DNA of 64,000 nt from an uncultured Eubacteriales bacterium (GTDB lineage Bacteria > Bacillota > Clostridia > Oscillospirales > Acutalibacteraceae): positions 186,001 through 250,000 of the forward strand of contig CAKSDI010000003.1 in NCBI GenBank assembly GCA_934445035.1, read 5' to 3'. The notes under the pieces were generated by a model that saw only the letters and a program-made list of their open reading frames with translations, was not told where the DNA came from and searched no databases. The position numbers and the translations under genes are program-made. Within the stretch, counting starts at the first letter, position 1. Each line of letters starts with the position of its first letter. This document shows positions 20,414 to 28,474 of the stretch, one piece after another.

Positions 20414-20472
20414 CGGTGCTTTTTTTATCACCGTACATTATGATATTATATCACTCAAATTTAAAAAGTCAA
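20414..20472 (-). promoter_or_regulatory. groESL promoter with non-CIRCE inverted repeat
   Basis: Minus strand: TTGACT (20467-20472), 16-nt spacer, TATAAT (20445-20450). Just downstream of the expected start of transcription lies CGGTG-N10-CACCG (20414-20433). The standard HrcA/CIRCE element (TTAGCACTC-N9-GAGTGCTAA) is not present, so heat-shock control, if any, uses another site. Confidence 0.55.
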
Positions 20473-21410
20473 GTAAAGTCAAACACATTTAATTTTTTAT
20501 TAACATTTTCGGCTTCCACACCTTCGGGCAAAATAAAATTTACCGCTTTAGGGGCTATTTCGAATTTCATTTTTGAAATTTCCGATATCTCCCCGTCAAG
20601 ATTTACAGGCACCGGTTTTTCCGAAGAAAATTCCATAGTCCTGCAGGTATTTAAAGTGCAGTAATCAAATTGAGCGTGTTTGCCATTTTTATATTTGCTT
20701 AAAAATTTCGGTATTTTTAATTTCGATATTTTTTTAACAAGCGTAAAATCAAGCAGTCCGTCAAAAGGATCGGCATAAGGAGCCGCCATATATCCTCCGC
20801 CGTAAAAAGGAGCGTTGGCCGCGACAGCAAAAAGACAGTTAGTAAAAAACGGTTTTTCACCGTCAAGCGAGATCTTTGCCGAAATTCCTATCTTACCGAG
20901 GAATGTTTTAATAATAGCAAGATTATATGCAAGAGAGCCCGAAACCAAAGGCAGGCGCTTATAGATCTGCATATCTCTCGCAACGACCGCGTCCATTCCT
21001 ATCGAGCAGCCGTTAAGGCAATAAAAATCGTTTGCCTTTATCGCGTCTATTTTAACGCTTTTGCCTTTTATCTGCGCGGATAGATCCGAAAAAGGAGCCG
21101 AGGACTTGAAAAATTTGAGAAAATCATTAGCCGAGCCGCAGGGAACAACGCCGAGCGAAGCATTTTCAAAACCCTTTATCCCGTTTAACACTTCAAATAC
21201 AGTTCCCTCGCCGCCGCAGGCAAAGATTTTTATCTCTCCGCCTTTTTGCGCCTCATTTCTCGCTATATTTACGGCTTCGCCTTTAAATTCGGTAAAATAA
21301 ACCGCACAGTTTTCTTCTCTTTTCGGAAAGCAGGCTTTTATTTTATCATAGATATCTTTTTGAATTTTGCCTTTTCCTGCCGCGGGATTGATAATAAATA
21401 TGTATCTCAT
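20469..21410 (-). CDS. Diacylglycerol kinase family lipid kinase
   Basis: 313 residues of the DagK/YegS type: IINPAAGKGK near the start, then the nucleotide loop CGGEGTVFEVLNGI and GVVPCGSANDFLKF. The loop reads GGEGT where most relatives have GGDGT, a conservative D-to-E change. Known members phosphorylate diacylglycerol or related lipids, recycling them into phosphatidate. It overlaps the methyltransferase gene upstream by 4 nt, so the two are co-transcribed. Confidence 0.85.
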   Translation of the reverse strand: MRYIFIINPAAGKGKIQKDIYDKIKACFPKREENCAVYFTEFKGEAVNIARNEAQKGGEIKIFACGGEGTVFEVLNGIKGFENASLGVVPCGSANDFLKFFKSSAPFSDLSAQIKGKSVKIDAIKANDFYCLNGCSIGMDAVVARDMQIYKRLPLVSGSLAYNLAIIKTFLGKIGISAKISLDGEKPFFTNCLFAVAANAPFYGGGYMAAPYADPFDGLLDFTLVKKISKLKIPKFLSKYKNGKHAQFDYCTLNTCRTMEFSSEKPVPVNLDGEISEISKMKFEIAPKAVNFILPEGVEAENVNKKLNVFDFT

Positions 21411-22543
21411 CTTTTTTCTCCGTTATTCTTGAAATACATAAAATATTGGCATTTTATCATTCCGTTATAAAGCTTTCTTCTTTTATCGGCAGGTCTGCCG
21501 AAGATTTTCTCAAAATCATCATGCGGGCTTATCACAAAATACTTTTTGCCTTTTTCCATAACAAATCTTTTACCCATAACGGCATAAAGCTCTTCTGCCG
21601 CTTTAACATCTAAAAGCCGCTCGCCGTAAGGCGGATTGGTGATAGTCACGCATCTTTCAAATTCGGGTTTATAATCGCGGATATCGGCGATATGAGCTTT
21701 TACATATTTTTCCACTCCGGCTTTTTTAGCGTTAGCCAAAGTCAGCTCTATGCAGGATTTATCGATATCCGATCCGTTAGCCTCAAATTCGGCGTTATGG
21801 ATTATAAGATCCTGCGCTCTCACCCTTTCTTCTCTGAAAGCCTCTCTGGGAACAAAAGAGTATCTCTCGGCGGCAAAATACCTATTTAGCCCCGGCGCTC
21901 TTTTGGTAGCCATAAGCGCCGCTTCTATAAGAATAGTTCCGCTGCCGCAGAAAGGATCGTAAATTTTAGTATCGGGATAAATTCTTGCAAGATCGCACAT
22001 AGAGGCGGCAAGAGTTTCTTTTAAAGGTGCGTCATTCGAATTTCTTCTGTATCCCCTTTTATGCAAGCCCTCGCCCGAAGTATCTATCATCAAAGAAAAT
22101 TCATCTTTAAGGGCGGTGAATTTAATTCTTATTTCAGCCCCTGTTTCTTCAAACCATTTTATTTTATATTTGGAGCTTAACCTGTCAACAATAGCTTTTT
22201 TTATTATTTTCTGGCAATCGGGTATGCTGTGAAGGCAAGAATCAATGCTTGAACCTGTCACGGGGAAAGCGTCTGTCTTTCCGATAAATCTTTCCCACTC
22301 GAGCGCTTTAACATTATCAAAAAGCTCCGTAAAGCTTTCCGCTTTAAAGCTTCCCACAACAATAAGTATTCTTTCTGCAAATCTCGAATTGATATTAGCT
22401 CTGGCAAGCATTTCATAGCCGCCGGAAAGTAAAACTCTTCCGTTTTGCACAGAAACATCCTCAAATCCCATTCTGCGGAATTCATCGGCGGCAATGCTTT
22501 CGGTTCCGAAAAGGCAAGGCGCCGCCATTTTTAATTGTTCCAT
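21407..22543 (-). CDS. THUMP-domain class I SAM-dependent rRNA methyltransferase (RlmL/YpsC type)
   Basis: 378 residues. The N-terminal about 160 residues carry a ferredoxin-like/THUMP RNA-binding region. The C-terminal Rossmann methyltransferase shows DPFCGSGTILIEAALMA and the catalytic NPPY motif (TITNPPYGERL), typical of N2-guanine methylation. E. coli RlmL homologues modify G2445 of 23S rRNA; the exact target here is inferred. The start at 22543 has GGGAG 7 nt upstream. Confidence 0.9.
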   Translation of the reverse strand: MEQLKMAAPCLFGTESIAADEFRRMGFEDVSVQNGRVLLSGGYEMLARANINSRFAERILIVVGSFKAESFTELFDNVKALEWERFIGKTDAFPVTGSSIDSCLHSIPDCQKIIKKAIVDRLSSKYKIKWFEETGAEIRIKFTALKDEFSLMIDTSGEGLHKRGYRRNSNDAPLKETLAASMCDLARIYPDTKIYDPFCGSGTILIEAALMATKRAPGLNRYFAAERYSFVPREAFREERVRAQDLIIHNAEFEANGSDIDKSCIELTLANAKKAGVEKYVKAHIADIRDYKPEFERCVTITNPPYGERLLDVKAAEELYAVMGKRFVMEKGKKYFVISPHDDFEKIFGRPADKRRKLYNGMIKCQYFMYFKNNGEKR

Positions 22544-22562
22544 ATTTATCTCCCTTGTTCAA

Positions 22563-22593
22563 AAAACAGCGCTTTTTAAAAAAGCGCTGTTTT
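22563..22593 (-). terminator. Terminator after the S1-domain gene
   Basis: A long perfect hairpin (aaaacagcgcttttt / aaaaagcgctgtttt) is followed by Ts on the minus strand. It closes the yab cluster. Confidence 0.85.
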
Positions 22594-22599
22594 ATTTCT

Positions 22600-23055
22600 C
22601 TATTGTCTTCCCCCGCGCTTTGTTCTGTGAGCGTCGGGATTTTTCCTTTTAAGGTCGGAAAACTTATCGTCGCTTGTAGCTTTAAATTTATTCATCATTT
22701 CTTCAAAGCTCGCAGGCTCTTCTTTTTTAGCACCCCATACAAAAGAACCGTCAGGCTTAGGCGAAGAAAACTGCCTTTTAGGCGGTCTTTGCCTTCTTTC
22801 ACCCTCTGCTTTTTGCTCGGGCTCTGCCGCTCTTTTGATACTGAGAGAAATTTTCCCGTCTTCCCCGATGGAAAGGACTTTCATTTTCACGACATCATTT
22901 TCTTTGACAAAATCGTGAATATCGTTAACATAAGCTTTTGCTACCTCGGAAATATGCACCATTCCCGATTTTCCGTCACCGATATCTGCGAAGAGGCCGA
23001 AATTTGTGATCCCGGTTATTTTCCCCTCGACAATATCTCCTACCTTAAGCTGCAT
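22600..23055 (-). CDS. S1 RNA-binding domain protein (YabR-like)
   Basis: 151 residues. Residues 1-75 are one S1 domain (VGDIVEGKITGITNFGLFADIG ... VKMKVLSIGEDGKISLSIK). The rest is a basic, low-complexity tail rich in R, K, Q and P with an FEEMMNKFK segment. This matches YabR, which follows divIC in Bacillus and Clostridia. It probably binds RNA or ribosomes; the precise role is unknown. Confidence 0.88.
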   Translation of the reverse strand: MQLKVGDIVEGKITGITNFGLFADIGDGKSGMVHISEVAKAYVNDIHDFVKENDVVKMKVLSIGEDGKISLSIKRAAEPEQKAEGERRQRPPKRQFSSPKPDGSFVWGAKKEEPASFEEMMNKFKATSDDKFSDLKRKNPDAHRTKRGGRQ

Positions 23056-23078
23056 AGAAATTTAAAATCCTCCCCAAA

Positions 23079-23369
23079 TCATTTACCGGAAATATCCTCA
23101 TAAATTTCCTCATTTGAATAAATATACCCGAAATAATCACGGGCCGCTTTTTCTATGAGCTTATTATGAGCTTCATCCGAGTTTAATTCCTCAAGTGTTT
23201 TTATATCCTCGCTGAGCTGTGTTTTTGAAACCGCAAGCTGCTTTTCTTCTTTTTTAAGATCATAAAGCTTATTCCACAAAGTTGCCAGCGTGATAACCAT
23301 ATAACCCGACACAAGCAAAACCAAAAGCCGCAACAAAACGCTTTTTCTGCGCCTTACCTTTTTTGCCAT
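23079..23369 (-). CDS. divIC: Septum formation initiator, DivIC/FtsB family
   Basis: 96 residues: a basic N-terminus (KKVRRRKSVLLRLL), one membrane segment (about residues 12-32), then a coiled coil (KLYDLKKEEKQLAVSKTQLSEDIKTLEE) and the short conserved end (ARDYFGYIYSNEEIY). This is the DivIC/FtsB layout of the divisome. Its place after yabP-yabQ and before the S1 gene is the standard Firmicutes order. Confidence 0.88.
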   Translation of the reverse strand: MAKKVRRRKSVLLRLLVLLVSGYMVITLATLWNKLYDLKKEEKQLAVSKTQLSEDIKTLEELNSDEAHNKLIEKAARDYFGYIYSNEEIYEDISGK

Positions 23370-23453
23370 TTCAGATTTCTCCGTTTCAAAATTTAAAATT
23401 ATATAGGTCTTATCAACATTACAAATCTAATATATAACAATGGCACGGTTTTT

Positions 23454-23888
23454 TCAAGCTTTTTTTGTTTTTTTGGCAAAACTTTTAACCGATTTTTTCA
23501 TCTTATCGGCGGAATTTACAGCAAAGTTACAAAATATACCGATTTTTTGCGCAATAAAAACAAACACTTTTCTCACCGCTTTAACTATCACCGAAACAAG
23601 CTTAAACCACGGTTTTGAAAAAGTCGCTCTGCAAAACAGCGCGCCGAGCAAAGCAAAGATAAGAATATAGCCTCTTATTTCGCCGTTTGTTCTGACGAAG
23701 AAAAAAAGGAAATAAAAAAATGCCGATATCATAAAGAAAAAAATATCCTGAATAAATATAGCTGAATTTTTGCACCTGACATTTTTTCTTATGCTTCTGA
23801 AAATATCATAAAAAAGGCAGGATATTATTCCTAAAATGAAAGAATACAAAACGGTAAGGATCTGATCGGTATTACTGATCTCCCACAT
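23454..23888 (-). CDS. yabQ: Spore cortex biosynthesis protein YabQ
   Basis: A 144-residue membrane protein with several hydrophobic helices: residues about 7-27 (DQILTVLYSFILGIISCLFYDIFRSI), 46-66 and 72-92. The FILGIISCLFYDIFR start is characteristic of YabQ. In Bacillus it localises to the forespore membrane and is needed for cortex formation. The lysine-rich C-terminal tail is not conserved. It starts 1 nt after the end of yabP. Confidence 0.88.
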   Translation of the reverse strand: MWEISNTDQILTVLYSFILGIISCLFYDIFRSIRKNVRCKNSAIFIQDIFFFMISAFFYFLFFFVRTNGEIRGYILIFALLGALFCRATFSKPWFKLVSVIVKAVRKVFVFIAQKIGIFCNFAVNSADKMKKSVKSFAKKTKKA

Positions 23889-23889
23889 A

Positions 23890-24162
23890 TTATCTGAAAA
23901 ATCTTGAAAGCAGTCCGCCGGAAGATTTTACTTCATTCATATAAACGGCGGCATAAATTTTTCCGCCGGCGGTGAGATCGCCGGTGTCGTTATCAAAGCT
24001 TTCTATATGAAGATTCTCTCCCTTGACCGTGATCTTCCCCATAACCGTGTTAAAAAGCAGAGTTTCATCATCAAAAGAAATAACATCCTTAACTCCGCTC
24101 ACTCTGATCTTTTCGCGTTCATCTATAACAATACTGTGAGGTATATATGTGTTATCTTCCAA
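23890..24162 (-). CDS. yabP: Sporulation protein YabP
   Basis: A 90-residue YabP-family protein with the core VSGVKDVISFDDETLLFNTVMGKITVKGENLHIE. It is found in the mother cell in known spore-formers and is coupled to yabQ. A minus-strand GGAGG sits upstream. Together with yabQ, spo0A and spoVM it argues for an active sporulation pathway. Confidence 0.92.
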   Translation of the reverse strand: MEDNTYIPHSIVIDEREKIRVSGVKDVISFDDETLLFNTVMGKITVKGENLHIESFDNDTGDLTAGGKIYAAVYMNEVKSSGGLLSRFFR

Positions 24163-24206
24163 AAAAATCCCTCCCGATAAAAATTTATATTCGGGAGGAA
24201 AAAGTT

Positions 24207-24449
24207 TTATTCTATTATTCTGTAAAGGTTATCAGAGTCTTCTTTTTTTATGACCTCTTTAACTTCCTTTACCTCTAATTTTACATTTCGGTTTCCGAAA
24301 GCGATCTCTATTATATCCCCCGGCTTCACATCATATGAAGCTCTGGCAATTTTTGAATTAACCGTTACTCTTCCTTTATCGCATGCCTCGTTTGCAACGG
24401 TTCTGCGCTTGATAATTCTTGAAATTTTTAAAAATTTATCTAATCTCAT
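24207..24449 (-). CDS. rqcP: S4-domain RNA-binding protein RqcP
   Basis: 80 residues from the ATG at 24449 (MRLDKFLKIS). Nearly the whole protein is one S4 domain (IIKRRTVANEACDKGRVTVNS ... VKPGDIIEI). Bacillus RqcP (YabO) works with RqcH to add alanine tails to nascent chains on stalled 50S subunits. Position between HU and yabP is the same as in Bacillus. The upstream 14-codon extension overlaps the HU terminator and is rejected. Confidence 0.9.
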   Translation of the reverse strand: MRLDKFLKISRIIKRRTVANEACDKGRVTVNSKIARASYDVKPGDIIEIAFGNRNVKLEVKEVKEVIKKEDSDNLYRIIE

Positions 24450-24467
24450 ATAAATACCTGCAAAAAA

Positions 24468-24500
24468 GCCGCCTTTATGATCTGATACCATAAAGGCGGT
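24468..24500 (-). terminator. Terminator after the HU gene
   Basis: A 12-bp stem (gccgcctttatg / cataaaggcggt) with six Ts on the minus strand. Confidence 0.85.
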
Positions 24501-24516
24501 TTTAAAATTTAAAAAA

Positions 24517-24789
24517 TTATTTTATAGCATCCTTAAGAGCTTTGCCTGCTTTGAATACGGGATTCTTAGAAGCGGCAATGTTAATTGTCTGCTTTGTCTG
24601 CGGATTGATACCGGTTCTTGCAGCGCGCTCGCGAACTTCAAAAGTTCCGAAGCCTACAAGCTGAACCTTTCCGTTTTCTTTAAGAGTTTCGGTTACAGCG
24701 TCGATAACAGCTGCAACAGCTTTTTCAGCGTCTTTCTTAGAAAGATCTGCTTTTGCAGCAACGGCTGCAACTAATTCAGTCTTGTTCAT
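24517..24789 (-). CDS. hup: HU family DNA-binding protein
   Basis: 90 residues of a canonical [27 protein letters not shown], the [16 protein letters not shown] turn, [10 protein letters not shown] arm and a KAGKALKDA end. It is a nucleoid protein that bends DNA without sequence specificity. It has its own terminator, so it is mostly independent of rqcP. Confidence 0.97.
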   Translation of the reverse strand: MNKTELVAAVAAKADLSKKDAEKAVAAVIDAVTETLKENGKVQLVGFGTFEVRERAARTGINPQTKQTINIAASKNPVFKAGKALKDAIK

Positions 24790-24988
24790 TGTTAGTCCTC
24801 CAAAAAATTAAGTATGTTTTAAAAAAAGCCTGAAATCTGTTGGCTACATATATTATTAGCATATTTTAAAGTAAAAATCAACTGTTTTCCGCTACTTTTT
24901 ATGTTTTGTTCAAAAAAAATAAGATTTTTTAGTCAATTTAACCATAAGATTTCCCGATTTTCGACAAATAACTACTGATTTATACAAA

Positions 24989-26494
24989 TCACCGCTTTAT
25001 ACAGTTTTTAATTTCTTCTTTGGAAACGATTCCGAATGCCATTATTATGATCAGATAAATTACTGCCGCAGCCGCAAAAGAAAGTTCGGAAAACAAAGAA
25101 GAATTTGTATATTTTTCAATAATATATGCCGCCGATACGCTTACGATCGCAGGTATTACGGGTTTTAAATAAATCAAAATATCTTTTAGATCTATTATAT
25201 TTCTGCTTTTTAAAATTTCAATTAAATATAAAAGTATAAAAAGATAACAAAAAACAGTGGCTAAAACAGTCGCTTCAATTTCAAAAGAAGTAAACGCCAT
25301 AAGCAAAATATTTAAAACAAGCTTTAAAGCCGCTCCTATTGCTACCGCTTTAAAGGCAAATTTTTCAAGCTTATATGCCTGCATCACCGATATAAGCGGA
25401 ATTGCAAGACCAGCAAAAAGCGCCGCAGGCGCAAAAAGAGCCAAAACTCTTGCTCCTAAAGTTTCAGACATTTCTCCCGAAAAAAGAAGACTCATAACAG
25501 GCTTAGCCATAGCGAATAATCCGAAAGCCGCTGGAACAGCCAAAACAGAACTCAATTTCATTACGGAAAGCAAAGCTTTTTTTGATTTTTTAAAATCCTT
25601 ATCTTCATTTGCTTTTATTATGATAGGAAAAGCGCTGACGCCTATAACCGAAACAAACGAAACTACAAAATTAAAGAGAGTGTAAGCCTTGCTTCTTACG
25701 CCGTAAACCGCATTGATATCGATAGATACGCTTTTAAGCGACAGAACTGTTTTAACAGTGACTGAATCAATAAGATTTGTCATAGTAGAGCAAAGCGCCG
25801 CGGCGGCTATCGGAAGAGTTATAATTAATACCTTTTTTGCGTCGATCAAGCTTTCATCGGCATTTAAATCGGCAGTTCTTTTTTTCCGATAATCGCTTTT
25901 AATAAATATCAGCGATACGATAACTCCGAGCGAAATTCCTAAAATCGCTCCTGCCGCTCCGAGATATGATCTATCGGTGAGTTTAAAAATGAAATACGCA
26001 AAGCCATAGCCTGCCGCAAGCTTGAAAAGCGCCTGAATTATATCGGAAACGGCTGTGGGTATCATATTTCTTTTAAACTCAAAATATCCCCTGTAAGCCG
26101 AAACGCAAAAGCTTGCTATTATTGCAGGCATAAGCGCAAGATAGCACAGCGATCCTTTAAAATCTCTGCTTATCAGCATAACTAAGATGGCGGCGCACAT
26201 CACTGCCAAGCACAAAACCGCTCCTATCCTTAAAAACGGCTTTTCGATATTTTTTATTCCTATCTTTCCTTTTTCCTCTGCAAAAATGCGCGCCGCCGCA
26301 ACGGGAAGACCTACTGACGAAAGCGCGTAAACAGGAGAAAACATATCATAGGCGAGTGAAAAATATCCAAAACCTCTGTCACTTAACAGATTTGATATCG
26401 GAATTTTAAATATTGCGCCTATTATCTTTACAAGCGCCGTGGAAAGAATAAGAATAAACGCCCCTTTTTCAAATGACTGAACCTTAGAATTCAT
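24989..26494 (-). CDS. SpoVB/MurJ-family polysaccharide flippase
   Basis: A 501-residue polytopic protein with about 14 membrane segments, of the MOP exporter superfamily (SpoVB, MurJ, Wzx). The start KGAFILILSTALVKIIGAIFKIPISNLLSDRGFGYFSLAYDMF is typical of the SpoVB/YabM group. Such proteins flip lipid-linked sugars, for example lipid II or cortex precursors. It lies upstream of HU as YabM does in Bacillus, though mazG is absent. It overlaps the nucleosidase gene by 11 nt. Confidence 0.88.
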   Translation of the reverse strand: MNSKVQSFEKGAFILILSTALVKIIGAIFKIPISNLLSDRGFGYFSLAYDMFSPVYALSSVGLPVAAARIFAEEKGKIGIKNIEKPFLRIGAVLCLAVMCAAILVMLISRDFKGSLCYLALMPAIIASFCVSAYRGYFEFKRNMIPTAVSDIIQALFKLAAGYGFAYFIFKLTDRSYLGAAGAILGISLGVIVSLIFIKSDYRKKRTADLNADESLIDAKKVLIITLPIAAAALCSTMTNLIDSVTVKTVLSLKSVSIDINAVYGVRSKAYTLFNFVVSFVSVIGVSAFPIIIKANEDKDFKKSKKALLSVMKLSSVLAVPAAFGLFAMAKPVMSLLFSGEMSETLGARVLALFAPAALFAGLAIPLISVMQAYKLEKFAFKAVAIGAALKLVLNILLMAFTSFEIEATVLATVFCYLFILLYLIEILKSRNIIDLKDILIYLKPVIPAIVSVSAAYIIEKYTNSSLFSELSFAAAAVIYLIIIMAFGIVSKEEIKNCIKR

Positions 26495-27179
26495 AATTTT
26501 TTATAACTTCTTTCAGATATGTTAAAAAAGCGTTAGGAAGGCTCATATTATCGAAAGAATTCATTTCACGGTGGGTTTTTAAAGCGTCGTTTCCGCCGTC
26601 GTCGGAAATTCTGCGAAGTGATGAAAAGGGTATGTTTGCCGCGTTGCACACAGCGACGGCGGCAGCCGTTTCCATATCGCAGGAATCAGCGCCTAAATCT
26701 TTTATAAGTTTATTTTTTAATTTATCATCGCAGATAAATCTATCTCCGCTGACAGCGAGCCTCGAAGTTTCAAATCCTATGTTTTTTGCGATTTCAAGCA
26801 GAGCCTTGTCCGCAAAGCAGGGAGCGCTTTGCCCCGGCTTTAAATAAGGCTTATATCCGATTTCGGAAAGATCAAAATCGTGTTCTAAAAAAAGCTCGGG
26901 AAAAGTGCAGGCTCCCCTTTTTATGCCGTCAAGCCCGCCCGACATTCCGAAATTAAGCACGATTTTGCAACCCTTATCTATCAGGTGCATTGCACCTGCG
27001 GCGGCATTGACTTTACCTACGCCGCAGAAAATTGCCGTTACTTCAGCACAACCGATATTAAATATCACGCCCTCTTTATCAAGATAATCAATTTTTTTAT
27101 ATCCGATATCCGAAAGCGAAGAAACAAAAGGGGTATACTCGTCTATATCCGCAATTAAAAGTCCTATTTTATTCATCAT
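26484..27179 (-). CDS. Nucleoside phosphorylase-type hydrolase (MTA/SAH nucleosidase-like)
   Basis: 231 residues from the ATG at 27179, whose ATG overlaps the previous stop (TGATG). The fold is the purine nucleoside phosphorylase superfamily: GVGKVNAAAGAMHLI, NFGMSGGL, the substrate-site SCDMETAAAVAVC, and the catalytic aspartate region RRISDDGG. Members hydrolyse 5'-methylthioadenosine and S-adenosylhomocysteine, or futalosine. The divergence from typical MtnN means the exact substrate is uncertain. Confidence 0.8.
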   Translation of the reverse strand: MMNKIGLLIADIDEYTPFVSSLSDIGYKKIDYLDKEGVIFNIGCAEVTAIFCGVGKVNAAAGAMHLIDKGCKIVLNFGMSGGLDGIKRGACTFPELFLEHDFDLSEIGYKPYLKPGQSAPCFADKALLEIAKNIGFETSRLAVSGDRFICDDKLKNKLIKDLGADSCDMETAAAVAVCNAANIPFSSLRRISDDGGNDALKTHREMNSFDNMSLPNAFLTYLKEVIKNYEF

Positions 27180-27538
27180 CAATCAAGCTTCATTCCGCAT
27201 TTGCTGCAATAAGCCGAGCCTTTTAAATTCTCTTTTTTGCAGTTTTTGCAAATGACCTTTTCTTTGCTGTTATACATTTCCTCTTCTAACTGCTCGATTT
27301 TTTCGGTTTTATTTTTTATAGCCGCAACTATGCTTTTTGCCGCGTCGTTACAAGCCTCGTTTTCACCGAGAAAATCAAAGTAAGTTTTTCCGAGTTTTAA
27401 ATAAAGCTTATCTCTCTCGTTTTTAACTGAGGCGATATTAAATTTTTTCTTTTCGGTGTTTACTATTTCGCCTGTTTTTTTGCAGGCAATATCCACAGCC
27501 TGCTTTGCCTTGTCAAAAACATCATTGAATTTTTCCAT
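27179..27538 (-). CDS. Zinc-ribbon protein with helical N-terminus
   Basis: 119 residues. Residues 1-90 are predicted to be mostly helical and charged, possibly coiled coil (KNKTEKIEQLEEEMYNSKEK). The end is a zinc ribbon, CKNCKKENLKGSAYCSKCG. Proteins of this shape are common in Clostridia and have no assigned function. It is co-transcribed with the nucleosidase. Confidence 0.8.
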   Translation of the reverse strand: MEKFNDVFDKAKQAVDIACKKTGEIVNTEKKKFNIASVKNERDKLYLKLGKTYFDFLGENEACNDAAKSIVAAIKNKTEKIEQLEEEMYNSKEKVICKNCKKENLKGSAYCSKCGMKLD

Positions 27539-27559
27539 ATATATTTCCTCCTTTAATAA

Positions 27560-28474
27560 TCATCCTATAAATTCGCGAAGAAGTGAATTTTCGGGGACTA
27601 ACGATCTATCCACGCTTTCAAACTCCGATATCTTATCCTCGAGATATTTTATCTCATCATAAAAAGGATATGAAGGATCGGCTGATTTACAAAGCTTTAA
27701 AAATCTGTTTTTATAAAGACCTAATTCATAAGGGTGAAAGGTAGTAAGATGCATATCCGCGCTCGGCTTGAATTTAAAGAGATTTTGCTCTTCCCCTTTG
27801 GTTACGCCTTTCCACATTAAAAGCGTATCCAAAACAGAGGAATTTCTGAATATCTCATCTCTTAAAATTCTTCTTATCAGCCTTATCTGTCTGCTTGAAA
27901 TCAATTTATTACCAAAATCGTCGTCAACAGATTTATTTACGGATATATAGACCTTATAAATATTCTTTCTGTCAACAAGGTCTGTTATAACGGGGTTTAA
28001 AGCGTGAAGCCCCTCGACTATAACTATACCTTTTTGCCCGATATCGATCTTCTTAAATTCTTCTTTTCTAACTTTATTCATAAAATCGAATTCGGGAACT
28101 TCCGCTTTGCCGCAGGCAATTATATCCTTAAAGCATTTTTCCAAAAGCTCTGTATCAAGCGCCGCGACCGACTCAAAATCTTTTTCGCCGTTTTCAAGAA
28201 CAGGCAGTCTATCGCCCGAAAGATAAAAATCATCCAATGAAACGACCTGAACCGTTTCGGATAGTTTTATAAGTTCTTTTTTTAGAAGATAAGCAGTCGT
28301 AGTCTTGCCCGAAGAAGAGGGGCCTGCGATAGACACAATTTTAATATCGTCGTCTTTAGATACAAGCCGTGCAAGATCGGATACTATTTTCTGATATTCT
28401 TCCTCGTTTTGCCTGACAAACGCCCTTGCGTCTTTTTTCAGATATTTATTTATTTCGCTTATAGTATTTATCAT
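27560..28474 (-). CDS. Uridine kinase-like nucleoside kinase
   Basis: 304 residues with a P-loop GPSSSGKTTTAYLLKKEL near residue 51, VVSLDDFYLSGDRLP, IVIVEGLHALNP and a RLIRRILRDE lid. This is the uridine kinase/phosphoribulokinase fold. Many Clostridia have a longer form with an N-terminal TGS domain (about 550 residues); this one lacks it. The substrate is unproven. It overlaps the end of hemZ by 29 nt. Confidence 0.8.
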   Translation of the reverse strand: MINTISEINKYLKKDARAFVRQNEEEYQKIVSDLARLVSKDDDIKIVSIAGPSSSGKTTTAYLLKKELIKLSETVQVVSLDDFYLSGDRLPVLENGEKDFESVAALDTELLEKCFKDIIACGKAEVPEFDFMNKVRKEEFKKIDIGQKGIVIVEGLHALNPVITDLVDRKNIYKVYISVNKSVDDDFGNKLISSRQIRLIRRILRDEIFRNSSVLDTLLMWKGVTKGEEQNLFKFKPSADMHLTTFHPYELGLYKNRFLKLCKSADPSYPFYDEIKYLEDKISEFESVDRSLVPENSLLREFIG

